Positions 49,700-58,182 of a DNA stretch of 64,000 nucleotides are shown here, in pieces. Below the pieces are notes generated by a model. The model had not been told where the DNA came from and ran no database searches. It saw nothing but the letters and a program-made list of their open reading frames with translations. Origin of the DNA: Lachnospiraceae bacterium (GTDB taxonomy: Bacteria > Bacillota > Clostridia > Lachnospirales > Lachnospiraceae); contig CAAFXE010000257.1 of NCBI GenBank assembly GCA_900766915.1, positions 70,290 through 134,289 on the forward strand. The letters run 5' to 3'. Both the position numbers and the translations under genes were made by a program. Positions within the stretch are counted from its first letter, which is position 1; every line of letters begins with the position of its first letter.

Positions 49700-51040
49700 A
49701 TGAATCAGCTGACAGAAGGTTCTATCCTTAAAGTTTTGTTAAAGCTTTCCCTGCCCATCATGGCATCAGCCTTTCTTGCCACTGCCTATAATATCACGGA
49801 CCTGGCCTGGATCGGTACTTTAGGTTCCGGTGCAGTTGCCGGTGTGGGAGTCGGCGGAATGTATCTCTGGCTTTCCCAGGGGTTATGCACCCTTGCCAGA
49901 ATGGGCGGACAGGTTCCTATGGCTCAGGAGCTTGGAAAGGGCAATACAGAAGAAGCCAACCGTTATGCCGTAGCCTCCCTTTGGACGGTACTGTTGTTTG
50001 GAATCCTTTTCGGTGCAATCGCCGTCATATTTGCAGACCCTCTGGTTGCCTTTTATGCACTGGACGCACCACAGACCATTGCAAATGCAACCATTTATCT
50101 GAAGATCACCTGTGGTCTTGTGATCTTTTCCTATGTAAGTTTTACATTAACGGGACTTTATACCGCCCAGGGAGATTCAGGGACACCCCTGAAAGCAAAT
50201 TTTATCGGACTTGTCACCAATATGATCCTGGATCCTCTTTTAATTTTAGGTCTGGGACCTTTTCCCCGACTGGAGGTGATGGGGGCAGCAGTTGCCACCG
50301 TCATTGCACAGATATTAGCCAGTGCAGTTTTAGTTTTCGATATCTTTCGTCCAGGCTCCAAAAACATCTTAAAGGATGCCGGCTTTTTACACTTTCCGGG
50401 CAGACAATATTTTAGCAGTGTCTTTCACATCGGATTACCCGCTGCCCTTCAAAGCAGTCTTTACTGTGCCTTTTCCATGGTTTTGACCCGTATGGTGTCC
50501 AGCTTTGGGGACGGTGCTATTGCAACCCAGCGGGTAGGCGGTCAGATTGAATCTCTGACCTGGAATGCCGCTGATGGCTTTGCGGCAGCACTCAATGCTT
50601 TTTGTGCTCAAAATTATGGTGCCGGTAAAATGGACCGCGTGAAAAAAGGATATTATCTTTCCACTGCCACCATTGCACTTTGGGGTTCTTTTATCGGTGC
50701 GATCTTTTTCTTATTCCCAAAAGCAATTGCCGGGATCTTCTTCCATGAACCTGAGGTTCTCTTAATATCCGTGGGATACTTTCTGATCATCGCTATAGGG
50801 GAGCCTTTCATGTGCGTGGAGATCGTATCAGGCGGTGCCATTTCCGGACTTGGAAACACAAAGCTTTGCAGTATCATCAGCATTCTGTTCACCGGCTCCA
50901 GGATCCCACTGGCTTACGTATTAAGCCGTTCCATGGGAATCAATGGTATCTGGATGGCACTGACCGTTACAAGTATTTTAAAAGGTATTGTATTTTTCCT
51001 TGCCTTTCAAAAAGAATGCAAAAAATGTGCGCTGGAATAA
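49700..51040 (+). CDS. MATE-family efflux transporter, 446 aa
   Basis: Na+- or H+-coupled multidrug/toxin exporter with twelve predicted helices in two homologous halves. ILKVLLKLSLPIMASAFLATAYNITDLAWIGTLG is typical of the N-terminus, split here across TM1, and GVGVGGMYLWLSQGL and QRVGGQIESLTWNAADGFAAALN are conserved family segments. The substrate is unknown. Its promoter lies in the 245-base region shared with the GH25 gene. It is convergent with pxpA through a shared terminator. Confidence 0.92.
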   Translation: MNQLTEGSILKVLLKLSLPIMASAFLATAYNITDLAWIGTLGSGAVAGVGVGGMYLWLSQGLCTLARMGGQVPMAQELGKGNTEEANRYAVASLWTVLLFGILFGAIAVIFADPLVAFYALDAPQTIANATIYLKITCGLVIFSYVSFTLTGLYTAQGDSGTPLKANFIGLVTNMILDPLLILGLGPFPRLEVMGAAVATVIAQILASAVLVFDIFRPGSKNILKDAGFLHFPGRQYFSSVFHIGLPAALQSSLYCAFSMVLTRMVSSFGDGAIATQRVGGQIESLTWNAADGFAAALNAFCAQNYGAGKMDRVKKGYYLSTATIALWGSFIGAIFFLFPKAIAGIFFHEPEVLLISVGYFLIIAIGEPFMCVEIVSGGAISGLGNTKLCSIISILFTGSRIPLAYVLSRSMGINGIWMALTVTSILKGIVFFLAFQKECKKCALE

Positions 51041-51057
51041 ACCAACGCACATTTTTT
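51021..51057. terminator. Bidirectional terminator between the MATE gene and pxpA
   Basis: AAAAATGTGCGCTGG (within the end of the MATE gene) and CCAACGCACATTTTTT pair with one internal mismatch; A and T flanks serve both strands. Confidence 0.82.
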
Positions 51058-51823
51058 ATACGATTTTATCTAAGGCACAAAGTTCAATACCTTCTTCTTT
51101 CATTCGTTCCCGAATCTTAGCTACAAATTCCAGTGCTTTCACTCCATCTCCGTGAACACATACAGAATCTGCCTTGATTGGAATGTCTTTTCCTGTGATG
51201 GCAGTTACTTTTTGTTCTTTTACAATGCGAACCACACGCTCAATCGCCAGGTTCTCATCGGTGATCACAGCACCCTCTTTTCTTCGATCCACTAAGGAAC
51301 CATCCTCTTCATAAGCTCTGTCCGCAAATACTTCCAAAGCCGTTCGAAGTCCAAGCTCCTTTGCGGCAGTGATCATCTCTCCGCCGGAAAGAGCCATCAC
51401 AATCAGGTTTTCATCATATTCCCGGATTGCTTCACAAATAGCCTTAGCAAGCTTCGGATCCTTTGCTGCCATATTGTACAGAGCCCCATGAGGCTTTACA
51501 TGCTGCATGGATACTCCATGTCTTTTACAGAAAGCTCCCAAAGCACCCAGCTGATAGGTTACATAAGCCCTGGCCTCTGCCGGAGATACATTCATATTTC
51601 TTCTTCCAAAGCCCATCAGATCCGGAAATCCCGGATGGGCACCGATGCCGATACCGGCCTCTTTTGCTCTCCCGACGGTCTGATCCATGACCAGTGGATC
51701 TGATGCATGGTATCCACATGCCACATTGGCTGAGGTGATCAGTGGAATTACCTGCTCATCCATACCGATCTTATAATTACCAAAGCTTTCGCCCAGATCA
51801 CAATTCAAATCAATACGATACAT
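51056..51823 (-). CDS. pxpA: 5-oxoprolinase subunit A (LamB/YcsF family)
   Basis: Part of the ATP-dependent PxpABC 5-oxoprolinase that opens 5-oxoproline (pyroglutamate) to glutamate. Conserved motifs: IDLNCDLGESFGNYKIGMD, ANVACGYHASDPLVM, GAHPGFPDLMGFGRR, VKPHGALYNMA and VHGDGVKA near the C-terminus, all typical of the LamB/YcsF metal-dependent hydrolase fold. Last gene of the minus-strand set, 11 bases after accC. Full length at 255 aa. Confidence 0.95.
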   Translation of the reverse strand: MYRIDLNCDLGESFGNYKIGMDEQVIPLITSANVACGYHASDPLVMDQTVGRAKEAGIGIGAHPGFPDLMGFGRRNMNVSPAEARAYVTYQLGALGAFCKRHGVSMQHVKPHGALYNMAAKDPKLAKAICEAIREYDENLIVMALSGGEMITAAKELGLRTALEVFADRAYEEDGSLVDRRKEGAVITDENLAIERVVRIVKEQKVTAITGKDIPIKADSVCVHGDGVKALEFVAKIRERMKEEGIELCALDKIV

Positions 51824-51834
51824 TTTGACAGCTC

Positions 51835-53181
51835 CTATTTCATATGCATAATGGTTTCAATAAACCCTGTATCTGCTTTTCCTTCGCAGAATACAGGATG
51901 CTTCATGATCTGATACTGGAAATCCAGATTGGTTCCGATTCCCATGATCAATGTTTCATCCAAAGCTGCTCTCATTTTCATAATGGCAGCTTCCCGATCC
52001 CTGGCGTGTACAATAATCTTTGCGATCATAGAGTCATACTCTGCCGGTACCGAATATCCGGTATAAATTCCGGAATCCACCCGGACACCGTTTCCTGCCG
52101 GCAAAAGCAGATTGGTAATCTTTCCCGGACTTGGCATAAAGTTTCTCTCCGGGATTTCTGCATTGATCCTGCATTCGATGGCATGACCACGGATTGCCAC
52201 ATCTTCCTGTGTAAAGCTTAAAGGTTCTCCCATAGCCACACGGATCTGCTCTATGATAAGATCTGTGCCGGTCACCATCTCTGTTACCCCGTGCTCCACC
52301 TGAATACGGGTATTCATTTCCATAAAGAAGAATTCTCCCTTAGGACTTACGATAAACTCAATGGTACCTGCGTTTGTATAATTTACCGTCTTTGCAGCCA
52401 AGATAGATACCTCGTTCATTTTCCGACGGGTCTCTTCACTGATGGCCGGGGATGGCGATTCCTCAATAAGCTTCTGATGGTTTCTCTGAACAGAACAGTC
52501 TCTGTCCCCCAACGCCACCACATTTCCATGCTGATCTGCCATGATCTGAATTTCCACATGACGGGGATTTTCCACAAATCGTTCGATATACATAGTATCA
52601 TCGCCAAAGGCATTGGCAGATTCTCTTTGTGCCATATTAAACTGGTACTCAAATTCATCCTCACTGACTGCGACACGCATTCCTTTTCCACCGCCGCCGG
52701 AAGAAGCCTTGATCATGACCGGGTAACCGATTTCTCCGGCAAGGACTTTTCCCACTTCCGCATCATAAACAGGTTCCTTTGTTCCAGGAACTACCGGAAC
52801 ACCTGCTTCCATCATGGTTTTTCTTGCCTGGGATTTATTTCCCATTTTATCAATCACATCTGCAGCAGGTCCGATAAATGTGATTCCGTTTTCCTCACAT
52901 TTTCGTACAAAGGCACTGTTTTCAGACAAAAATCCAAAACCCGGGTGAATCGCATCTGCTCCCATGTTTTTTGCTGCTGAAATAATTCGATCCATATTCA
53001 GGTAGTTATTTCTTGCAGGTCCTTCTCCAATGCAGATTCTCTGGTCTGCCAGCTGTACATGCATGCTTTTTGCATCCTCTTTGGAATAGACGGCCACACT
53101 GCGGATTCCCATATTTCTGCAGGCACGGATGATGCGCACTGCAATCTCCCCGCGGTTCGCAATTAAAATCTTGTTGAACAT
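51835..53181 (-). CDS. accC: Biotin carboxylase (AccC-type) within the pxp operon
   Basis: ATP-grasp enzyme that carboxylates biotin on the carrier protein. The start MFNKILIANRGEIAVRIIRA, GGGGKGMRVA ATP-grasp loop near residue 162, EMNTRIQVEHGVTEMVTG near 290, and the C-terminal lid YDSMIAKIIVH are all present. Length 448 aa. It sits 12 bases upstream of pxpA and 21 downstream of accB. No carboxyltransferase subunits accA/accD occur in the window, so it may serve the pxp enzyme rather than fatty acid synthesis. Confidence 0.96.
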   Translation of the reverse strand: MFNKILIANRGEIAVRIIRACRNMGIRSVAVYSKEDAKSMHVQLADQRICIGEGPARNNYLNMDRIISAAKNMGADAIHPGFGFLSENSAFVRKCEENGITFIGPAADVIDKMGNKSQARKTMMEAGVPVVPGTKEPVYDAEVGKVLAGEIGYPVMIKASSGGGGKGMRVAVSEDEFEYQFNMAQRESANAFGDDTMYIERFVENPRHVEIQIMADQHGNVVALGDRDCSVQRNHQKLIEESPSPAISEETRRKMNEVSILAAKTVNYTNAGTIEFIVSPKGEFFFMEMNTRIQVEHGVTEMVTGTDLIIEQIRVAMGEPLSFTQEDVAIRGHAIECRINAEIPERNFMPSPGKITNLLLPAGNGVRVDSGIYTGYSVPAEYDSMIAKIIVHARDREAAIMKMRAALDETLIMGIGTNLDFQYQIMKHPVFCEGKADTGFIETIMHMK

Positions 53182-53202
53182 CTTTTTCCTCCCAACTCAC
53201 CA

Positions 53203-53646
53203 TTAGAGTTTTTTCACCCGGAATAAAGGCTGACCATACTCAACTTTCTGTTCATTACTTACCAGAACAGCTTCAATCTCACAATCGAAATCTGCCTGAA
53301 TCTCATTCATCAGCTTCATCGCTTCCAGAATGCAGACGGTCTGTCCATTCTTCACCTGATCTCCCACCTTTACAAAGGCCGGTGCATCCGGTGCCGGTGC
53401 GGAGTAAAAGGTTCCCACGATTGGAGAAGTAATAAACAGCTTTTCCTCTTCCTCCGGGATTGCCGGGATTTCCAGGGTCACAGGCTGATCCATGACAGGC
53501 GGCATCACAGCTCCACCCGCTGCTACGATCGGCGGATGCTCCAGCTTACTCATGGTAATTTTTACATCTCCCTCTTTGTATGTGAACTCTGTTAAAGAAG
53601 AATTTTCAATAATCTTTACCAGACCTTCAATTTTTTCTAAATCCAT
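53203..53646 (-). CDS. accB: Biotin carboxyl carrier protein within the pxp operon
   Basis: 147-aa carrier: a helical N-terminus (LEKIEGLVKIIENSSLTEFT), a Pro/Ala-rich linker, and the lipoyl/biotinyl domain with the biotinylation motif EAMKLM at about residue 111. The hinge FITSPIVGTFYSAP is the usual AccB thumb region. Sits between pxpC and accC. Confidence 0.96.
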   Translation of the reverse strand: MDLEKIEGLVKIIENSSLTEFTYKEGDVKITMSKLEHPPIVAAGGAVMPPVMDQPVTLEIPAIPEEEEKLFITSPIVGTFYSAPAPDAPAFVKVGDQVKNGQTVCILEAMKLMNEIQADFDCEIEAVLVSNEQKVEYGQPLFRVKKL

Positions 53647-53657
53647 TGTGAATCCTC

Positions 53658-54665
53658 CTATTCTTCAAACAGCTTTGTCAGTCGCTTTGCGACCAGACGG
53701 CAGTCTAATACTTCTTTACATGGCTTGTGGATTTCCTTTCTCATCCTGTCAAGCTCTTTTTGTTCTTCCATATATAAATTCTGAGCTTCCTGCACCGTGA
53801 TCGCTTCAAAATGAATCCTGTGATCCGTTTTTCTTTGCACCACCTTCGGGATATCCACCGATGCTACAGTCGCAATCTTGGCATATCCACCGGTGGTCTG
53901 TCGGTCTGCCAGCAAAATAATTGGCTTTCCATGGGAAGGCACCTGAATGGAACCAAAAGCAATTCCGTCGGAAATGATATCTGAGCTTTCCTTCGGTGCT
54001 ATAAATGCACCCTCCAGACGGCATCCCATACGGTCAAAATCACTGGTAACTGTATATTCTGAGGTAAGGAATGTTTCAATTCCCTGTTTTGAAAACCTGC
54101 TATCCTGGGGGCCCATCACAACACGAATCTTTGTCTGGTCCTGGTCGAAATTATCCGGCTCCAGCTTACGGGATAGGAAAAACGGCAGGTAACGGCGTTT
54201 GATACGAAATCCGATATAATCTCCGGCCTGAAGCTTTCTTCCCTTAAATCCACCGATACGGCTCTTCATATTGGTACAGCGGCTTCCCATGACCACCGGA
54301 ATATCCAGGTAGCTTGAAAAAGCAATGTAACCCCTGCTTCCTGTGCGGGCACTTCCAAATTTTAATACATCACCTTTGTTCATATAGATGGCCGTATACA
54401 TGGGTGCCGGCTCTCCGTTGATGGTTGGTGTAAAATCACCGCCGGTAATGGCAATGATCGTCGCTGAAGTAAACTCTAAGGTCGGTCCGATCAGTGTAAA
54501 TTCCAAAACAGCTTCATTTTCCGGATTATCCAGCAAAAGATTGGCAATCTTAAAGGAACGTACGTCCATGACCCCGGCCACACTAAAGCCCTGACTCTGA
54601 TAACCGGTTCTACCAAGATCCTGCACTGTTGTGAGCATCCCGCCTTTTAAAATACGAATTCCCAT
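53658..54665 (-). CDS. pxpC: 5-oxoprolinase subunit C (KipA-type, allophanate hydrolase subunit 2 family)
   Basis: Second half of the PxpBC pair; AHS2 fold. MGIRILKGGMLTTVQDLGRTGYQSQGFSVAGVMD is the family N-terminus (given in parts here: ILKGGMLTTVQDLG and SQGFSVAGVMDV), with GGDFTPTINGEPAPMYTAIY, and PSHGKPIILLADRQTTGGYAKIA later. Start moved to 54663-54665 because GGAGAGG precedes it; it lies one base after the pxpB stop. The C-terminal 30 residues are extra and basic. Confidence 0.94.
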   Translation of the reverse strand: MGIRILKGGMLTTVQDLGRTGYQSQGFSVAGVMDVRSFKIANLLLDNPENEAVLEFTLIGPTLEFTSATIIAITGGDFTPTINGEPAPMYTAIYMNKGDVLKFGSARTGSRGYIAFSSYLDIPVVMGSRCTNMKSRIGGFKGRKLQAGDYIGFRIKRRYLPFFLSRKLEPDNFDQDQTKIRVVMGPQDSRFSKQGIETFLTSEYTVTSDFDRMGCRLEGAFIAPKESSDIISDGIAFGSIQVPSHGKPIILLADRQTTGGYAKIATVASVDIPKVVQRKTDHRIHFEAITVQEAQNLYMEEQKELDRMRKEIHKPCKEVLDCRLVAKRLTKLFEE

Positions 54666-54666
54666 A

Positions 54667-55395
54667 CTACACCTCTCCTTCCCGGACAACACAGTGATAG
54701 GTTCCCTGATCTACCTGTTCCTTAATGGCAAGGTATTCTTCCTCTGTCACCGGAACAAAACGGATATAATCTCCGGCTTCCACAAGAATCGGAACCTCTC
54801 TTTCCGGATCATAGGTCTTTACGGGTGTCATACCCATTAACTGCCATCCTCCGGGAGATTCCAATGGGTAAATTCCGGTCTGGGAACCACCGATTCCAAC
54901 ACTACCTGCACGAATCTTCAGGCGGGGGTTCGCAAGACGCGGGGTATGAATTCTCTCGTCAAGACCTCCCAGATAGGTAAATCCGGGCAAAAATCCCAGC
55001 ATATAAATCAGATAATCTCTGGAGGAATGAATTTTAATCACTTCATCTACGGAAAGTCCCGCATGATTTGCAATATTTTCAATATCCGGTCCATATTCCC
55101 CTCCATAGCAGACCGGAATTTCAAAAATACGTTTTTTTCCGGTCTGGGATTTTACATCCACCTTCACCAGATTTTTCATTCGTTCTTTCAGTTCCTCATA
55201 ACCAATGACACGGGGGTCATAATTGATCAGCAAGGAGCAGAAGGCAGGAATAATATCCACCACACCCTCAATGTGCTGTTCCTTCATCAACTGCACGGTG
55301 GATGTAATCTTCTGATTGATTTTCGGACTGATCTCATGACCAAATTCAATCAGAAGGGAGGAATCTCCTGCTGTTAAAATTTTAATTTCTTCCAT
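54667..55395 (-). CDS. pxpB: 5-oxoprolinase subunit B (KipI-type, allophanate hydrolase subunit 1 family)
   Basis: AHS1-fold partner of PxpC. Motifs: ILTAGDSSLLIEFGHEISP, IPVCYGGEYGPDIENIANHAGL, YLIYMLGFLPGFTYLGGLD and SVGIGGSQTGIYPLESPGGW. The B. subtilis homologue KipI inhibits sporulation kinase A, but the enzymatic role is better supported here by neighbours. First gene after the inter-operon terminator at 55468. 242 aa, full length. Confidence 0.95.
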   Translation of the reverse strand: MEEIKILTAGDSSLLIEFGHEISPKINQKITSTVQLMKEQHIEGVVDIIPAFCSLLINYDPRVIGYEELKERMKNLVKVDVKSQTGKKRIFEIPVCYGGEYGPDIENIANHAGLSVDEVIKIHSSRDYLIYMLGFLPGFTYLGGLDERIHTPRLANPRLKIRAGSVGIGGSQTGIYPLESPGGWQLMGMTPVKTYDPEREVPILVEAGDYIRFVPVTEEEYLAIKEQVDQGTYHCVVREGEV

Positions 55396-55467
55396 AGATC
55401 GCTCTCCTGTCCAATTTGTTAAAATGTTATTATTCAGTAGATTTTGAACACTTACTTAAGATAAAAC

Positions 55468-55496
55468 ATGCCGGAATTCACCTGGAATCCCGGCAT
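55468..55496 (-). terminator. Terminator/hairpin between the Nramp-like gene and pxpB
   Basis: ATGCCGG...AATTC and GGAAT...CCGGCAT form a stem with a short central loop and T tracts in both directions. Partial readthrough from the carrier gene into pxpB is plausible. Confidence 0.7.
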
Positions 55497-55515
55497 ATTT
55501 TTAGTTACTGTACTC

Positions 55516-55541
55516 GTTACTGGAACGGCGTGAACAGTAAC
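55516..55541. repeat. Palindromic repeat, copy 1 of GTTACTGTTCAC(G/T)CCGTTCCAGTAAC
   Basis: The minus-strand sequence GTTACTGTTCACGCC plus GTTCCAGTAAC differs at one base from the copy at 63902-63927. Arms GTTACTG / CAGTAAC are perfect. Confidence 0.75.
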
Positions 55542-55552
55542 GTTTATTCAGT

Positions 55553-56758
55553 TTAGAACAAAGATCCCATCTTGGATACAAAGGTTGTAATACCAAGGTA
55601 TGCCGAAATGATAACTACGAGAATACCAAGGATCCATAACCAGGTCGGATGTTTGTAATCATCTCCCATAATGGATTTCTTCTTCGCAGCGATCAGACAG
55701 ATTCCCAAAGTAATCGGAAGAATCAGTCCGTTTAATGCTCCTGCCAGCACAAGCAGTGTTGCAGGCTGACCTAATAATAACATAATCACTGTAGAAATTG
55801 CAATAAATGCAATGATCACCCAGTTTTCATATTTTTCAATCACCGGATGGAAGGTCTTTAAGAAAGAAACCGATGTATAAGCCGCACCAATGATAGAGGT
55901 GATGGCTGCACAAAGCAGTACAAGACCTGCAAAGCGATAACCGATCTCACCTGCACCTGCACGGAATGCATCTGCTGCAGGGTTTGAAGAACCTGTAAGG
56001 TCTGCACCCTTTGCTACAACACCTAAAACAGCCAGGAATAATAAAATACGTACTAAAGTAGCGATTCCGATACCCATAACAGAGCTCTTATTGATCTCTT
56101 TTAAGTTTTCCCTGCCTGTAATACCTGCATCGATCAATCTATGTGCGCCGGAGAACGTGATATAACCTCCAACCGTACCGCCAAGTAAAGTAATAATGGC
56201 AGGAACTAAATTGCTGTATCCTGCAGATGGTACGAAAGTATTTACCAGGGCATCTCCTACCGGTGGTTTTACCACGAAGATCACAATGAGAATTACCACG
56301 ATCATGATACCGCCAAGTGCCTTTGTCAGCTTATCCATCATTGCCTTTGCATCCTTTAATAAGAATACAACGATTGCAAGGGCACCTGCAAGGATGTAAC
56401 CAATCTCTGTAGGAATTCCAAGTAAGGTGTTAAATCCAAGAGCACCGCCTCCGACATTTCCGATGTTGAACACAAGACCACCTAAGGCTACCATAAATGC
56501 AACAACAAATCCAAGGCCCGGCAGCACCTTATTTGCCACATCCTGTCCTCGAAGTCCTGTGGTACAAAGCACTCTCCAGATATTCATCTGTGCAATCGCT
56601 GCCAAAAGGATCGATGCAAGGATAACAAATCCGAAGCTTGCCATATGCTGACCTGTAAATGTTGCTGTCTGTGTCAAAAATCCGGGACCAATGGCTGAGG
56701 TTGCCATTAAGAATGCTGCTCCTAAAAGGGCCCCGCCGCCTTTTTTCTTTTCTTTCAT
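55553..56758 (-). CDS. Nramp-like (NRAMP/YcsG family) membrane transporter, 401 aa
   Basis: Eleven predicted helices. The N-terminal ATSAIGPGFLTQTATFTGQH resembles the Nramp DPGN region but without the metal-binding Asp-Pro-Gly-Asn; GGALGFNTLLG and GGTVGGYITFSGAHR are further family segments (in TM6 the Met of the Nramp motif is absent). Loss of those metal ligands suggests it does not carry Mn2+/Fe2+; the related B. subtilis YcsG is also next to a 5-oxoprolinase operon. 5-oxoproline or a similar organic acid is a reasonable guess. Confidence 0.85.
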   Translation of the reverse strand: MKEKKKGGGALLGAAFLMATSAIGPGFLTQTATFTGQHMASFGFVILASILLAAIAQMNIWRVLCTTGLRGQDVANKVLPGLGFVVAFMVALGGLVFNIGNVGGGALGFNTLLGIPTEIGYILAGALAIVVFLLKDAKAMMDKLTKALGGIMIVVILIVIFVVKPPVGDALVNTFVPSAGYSNLVPAIITLLGGTVGGYITFSGAHRLIDAGITGRENLKEINKSSVMGIGIATLVRILLFLAVLGVVAKGADLTGSSNPAADAFRAGAGEIGYRFAGLVLLCAAITSIIGAAYTSVSFLKTFHPVIEKYENWVIIAFIAISTVIMLLLGQPATLLVLAGALNGLILPITLGICLIAAKKKSIMGDDYKHPTWLWILGILVVIISAYLGITTFVSKMGSLF

Positions 56759-56790
56759 GAATACTCTCCTCTCGAAAAAAATTATAGTTT

Positions 56791-56819
56791 AGTATATCAC
56801 AATTTTACCAATTTACCAA
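56791..56819 (-). promoter_or_regulatory. Promoter of the Nramp-like gene and pxp operon
   Basis: On the minus strand TTGGTA (56814-56819), 17 bases, TATACT (56791-56796), about 30 bases before the start codon. Confidence 0.62.
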
Positions 56820-56836
56820 GCTGAATTTTGTATAAT

Positions 56837-56908
56837 ATTTTATAATTATTCAGAGTCAACCTCCAAAATGCCATGCACTTTACGCCTGACTCTGAATAAT
56901 TATAAAAT
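56837..56908. repeat. Palindromic repeat with perfect 22-bp arms
   Basis: The left arm (56837-56858, ending TATTCAGAGTCA) and right arm (56887-56908, beginning TGACTCTGAATA) are exact complements. The loop begins ACCTCCAAAATGC, matching the loop of the element at 18971 read on the other strand. It lies between the divergent carrier and glgC genes. Confidence 0.8.
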
Positions 56909-57041
56909 GTCGAATAATTTTAGTTGAAAATCACCAAAAAACATTGTAAATTATTGTTATGGATTTTTTGTATAAAAATATGGAAAATTCTTTTGTTTAA
57001 TTGTATAATGTAAACAATAATTGAAAGAGAGGGGACTTAAA

Positions 57042-58181
57042 ATGGCTCAAAGTAATATGTTAGCGATGATCCTGGCCGGCGGTCGTGGCTCACGTTTACA
57101 TGATTTAACAAACAAAGTTGCAAAACCAGCTGTATCCTATGGCGGCAAATATCGTATCATTGATTTTCCGCTTTCCAATTGTGCAAACAGTGGTATTGAC
57201 GTAGTTGGCGTATTGACTCAGTATGAATCCGTTCTGTTAAACAGCTATGTTTCACAGAGTGGACGTTGGGGACTGGATGCCCGTGACAGCGGTGTATTCG
57301 TACTTCCTCCACGTGAAAAAGCTGATGCTGACCTGGACGTATACCGCGGAACAGCTGATGCAATCTCTCAGAATATCGACTTCATCGATAACTATGATCC
57401 GGAATATCTTCTGATCTTATCCGGTGACCACATTTACAAAATGAACTACGATAAAATGCTTGACTATCATAAAGAAATGAAAGCAGACGCTACCATCGCA
57501 GTTATCGGCGTTCCTATGAAAGAAGCATCCCGTTTCGGTATTATGAACACCAATGAAACCGGACGTATCATTGAATTCGAGGAAAAACCTCCTGTACCAA
57601 AGAGCAACCTTGCTTCTATGGGTATCTACATTTTCAACTGGAAGACTCTTCGTCAGTTACTGGTTGAGGATATGACCAATGAATCTTCTAACCATGACTT
57701 TGGTAAAGATATCATTCCGAAGTTATTAAACAACGGCGGAAACCTTTATGCCTGGGAGTTTGAAGGATACTGGAAAGACGTTGGAACCATTGATTCTCTC
57801 TGGGAAGCAAACATGGATCTTTTAGATACTAATTGCGAGCTTGATATGAATGACTCTTCCTGGAGAATCTATACCGAAGACGTGACTACTCTTCCACAGT
57901 ACATCGGTGCTAATGCAAACATCAACCGTGCATACATCACACAGGGATGTATCATTGATGGCGAAATTTCCAACTCTGTTCTTTTCACCGGTGCAAAGGT
58001 TGGCACCAACGCTAAGATTATTGACAGCGTTCTGATGCCTAATGCAGTTGTAGAAGATGGTGCAGTTGTTACACGTGCACTGGTTGCTGATGGTGTTGTG
58101 ATTGGTAAGAATACCGTTGTAGGTTCTGCTGACAGCGAAAATATCTTACTTGTTGCCAAAGATGTAAAGGGGGTAGAATAG
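57042..58181 (+). CDS. glgC: Glucose-1-phosphate adenylyltransferase (catalytic subunit)
   Basis: Makes ADP-glucose for glycogen synthesis. MLAMILAGGRGSRLHDLTN is the nucleotide-binding loop with the catalytic Arg, GTADAISQNIDFI follows, LSGDHIYKMNYDKM contains the catalytic Asp, and EFEEKP(P)VPKS and YWKDVGTIDSLWEANMDLL are classic. A left-handed beta-helix forms the C-terminus. ATG start chosen at 57042 after GAGAGGGG; a TTG seven codons upstream is unlikely. An extended -10 (TGTATAAT, 57002-57009) lies upstream. The stop is one base before glgD; the two subunits form a heterotetramer. Confidence 0.96.
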   Translation: MAQSNMLAMILAGGRGSRLHDLTNKVAKPAVSYGGKYRIIDFPLSNCANSGIDVVGVLTQYESVLLNSYVSQSGRWGLDARDSGVFVLPPREKADADLDVYRGTADAISQNIDFIDNYDPEYLLILSGDHIYKMNYDKMLDYHKEMKADATIAVIGVPMKEASRFGIMNTNETGRIIEFEEKPPVPKSNLASMGIYIFNWKTLRQLLVEDMTNESSNHDFGKDIIPKLLNNGGNLYAWEFEGYWKDVGTIDSLWEANMDLLDTNCELDMNDSSWRIYTEDVTTLPQYIGANANINRAYITQGCIIDGEISNSVLFTGAKVGTNAKIIDSVLMPNAVVEDGAVVTRALVADGVVIGKNTVVGSADSENILLVAKDVKGVE

Positions 58182-58182
58182 A

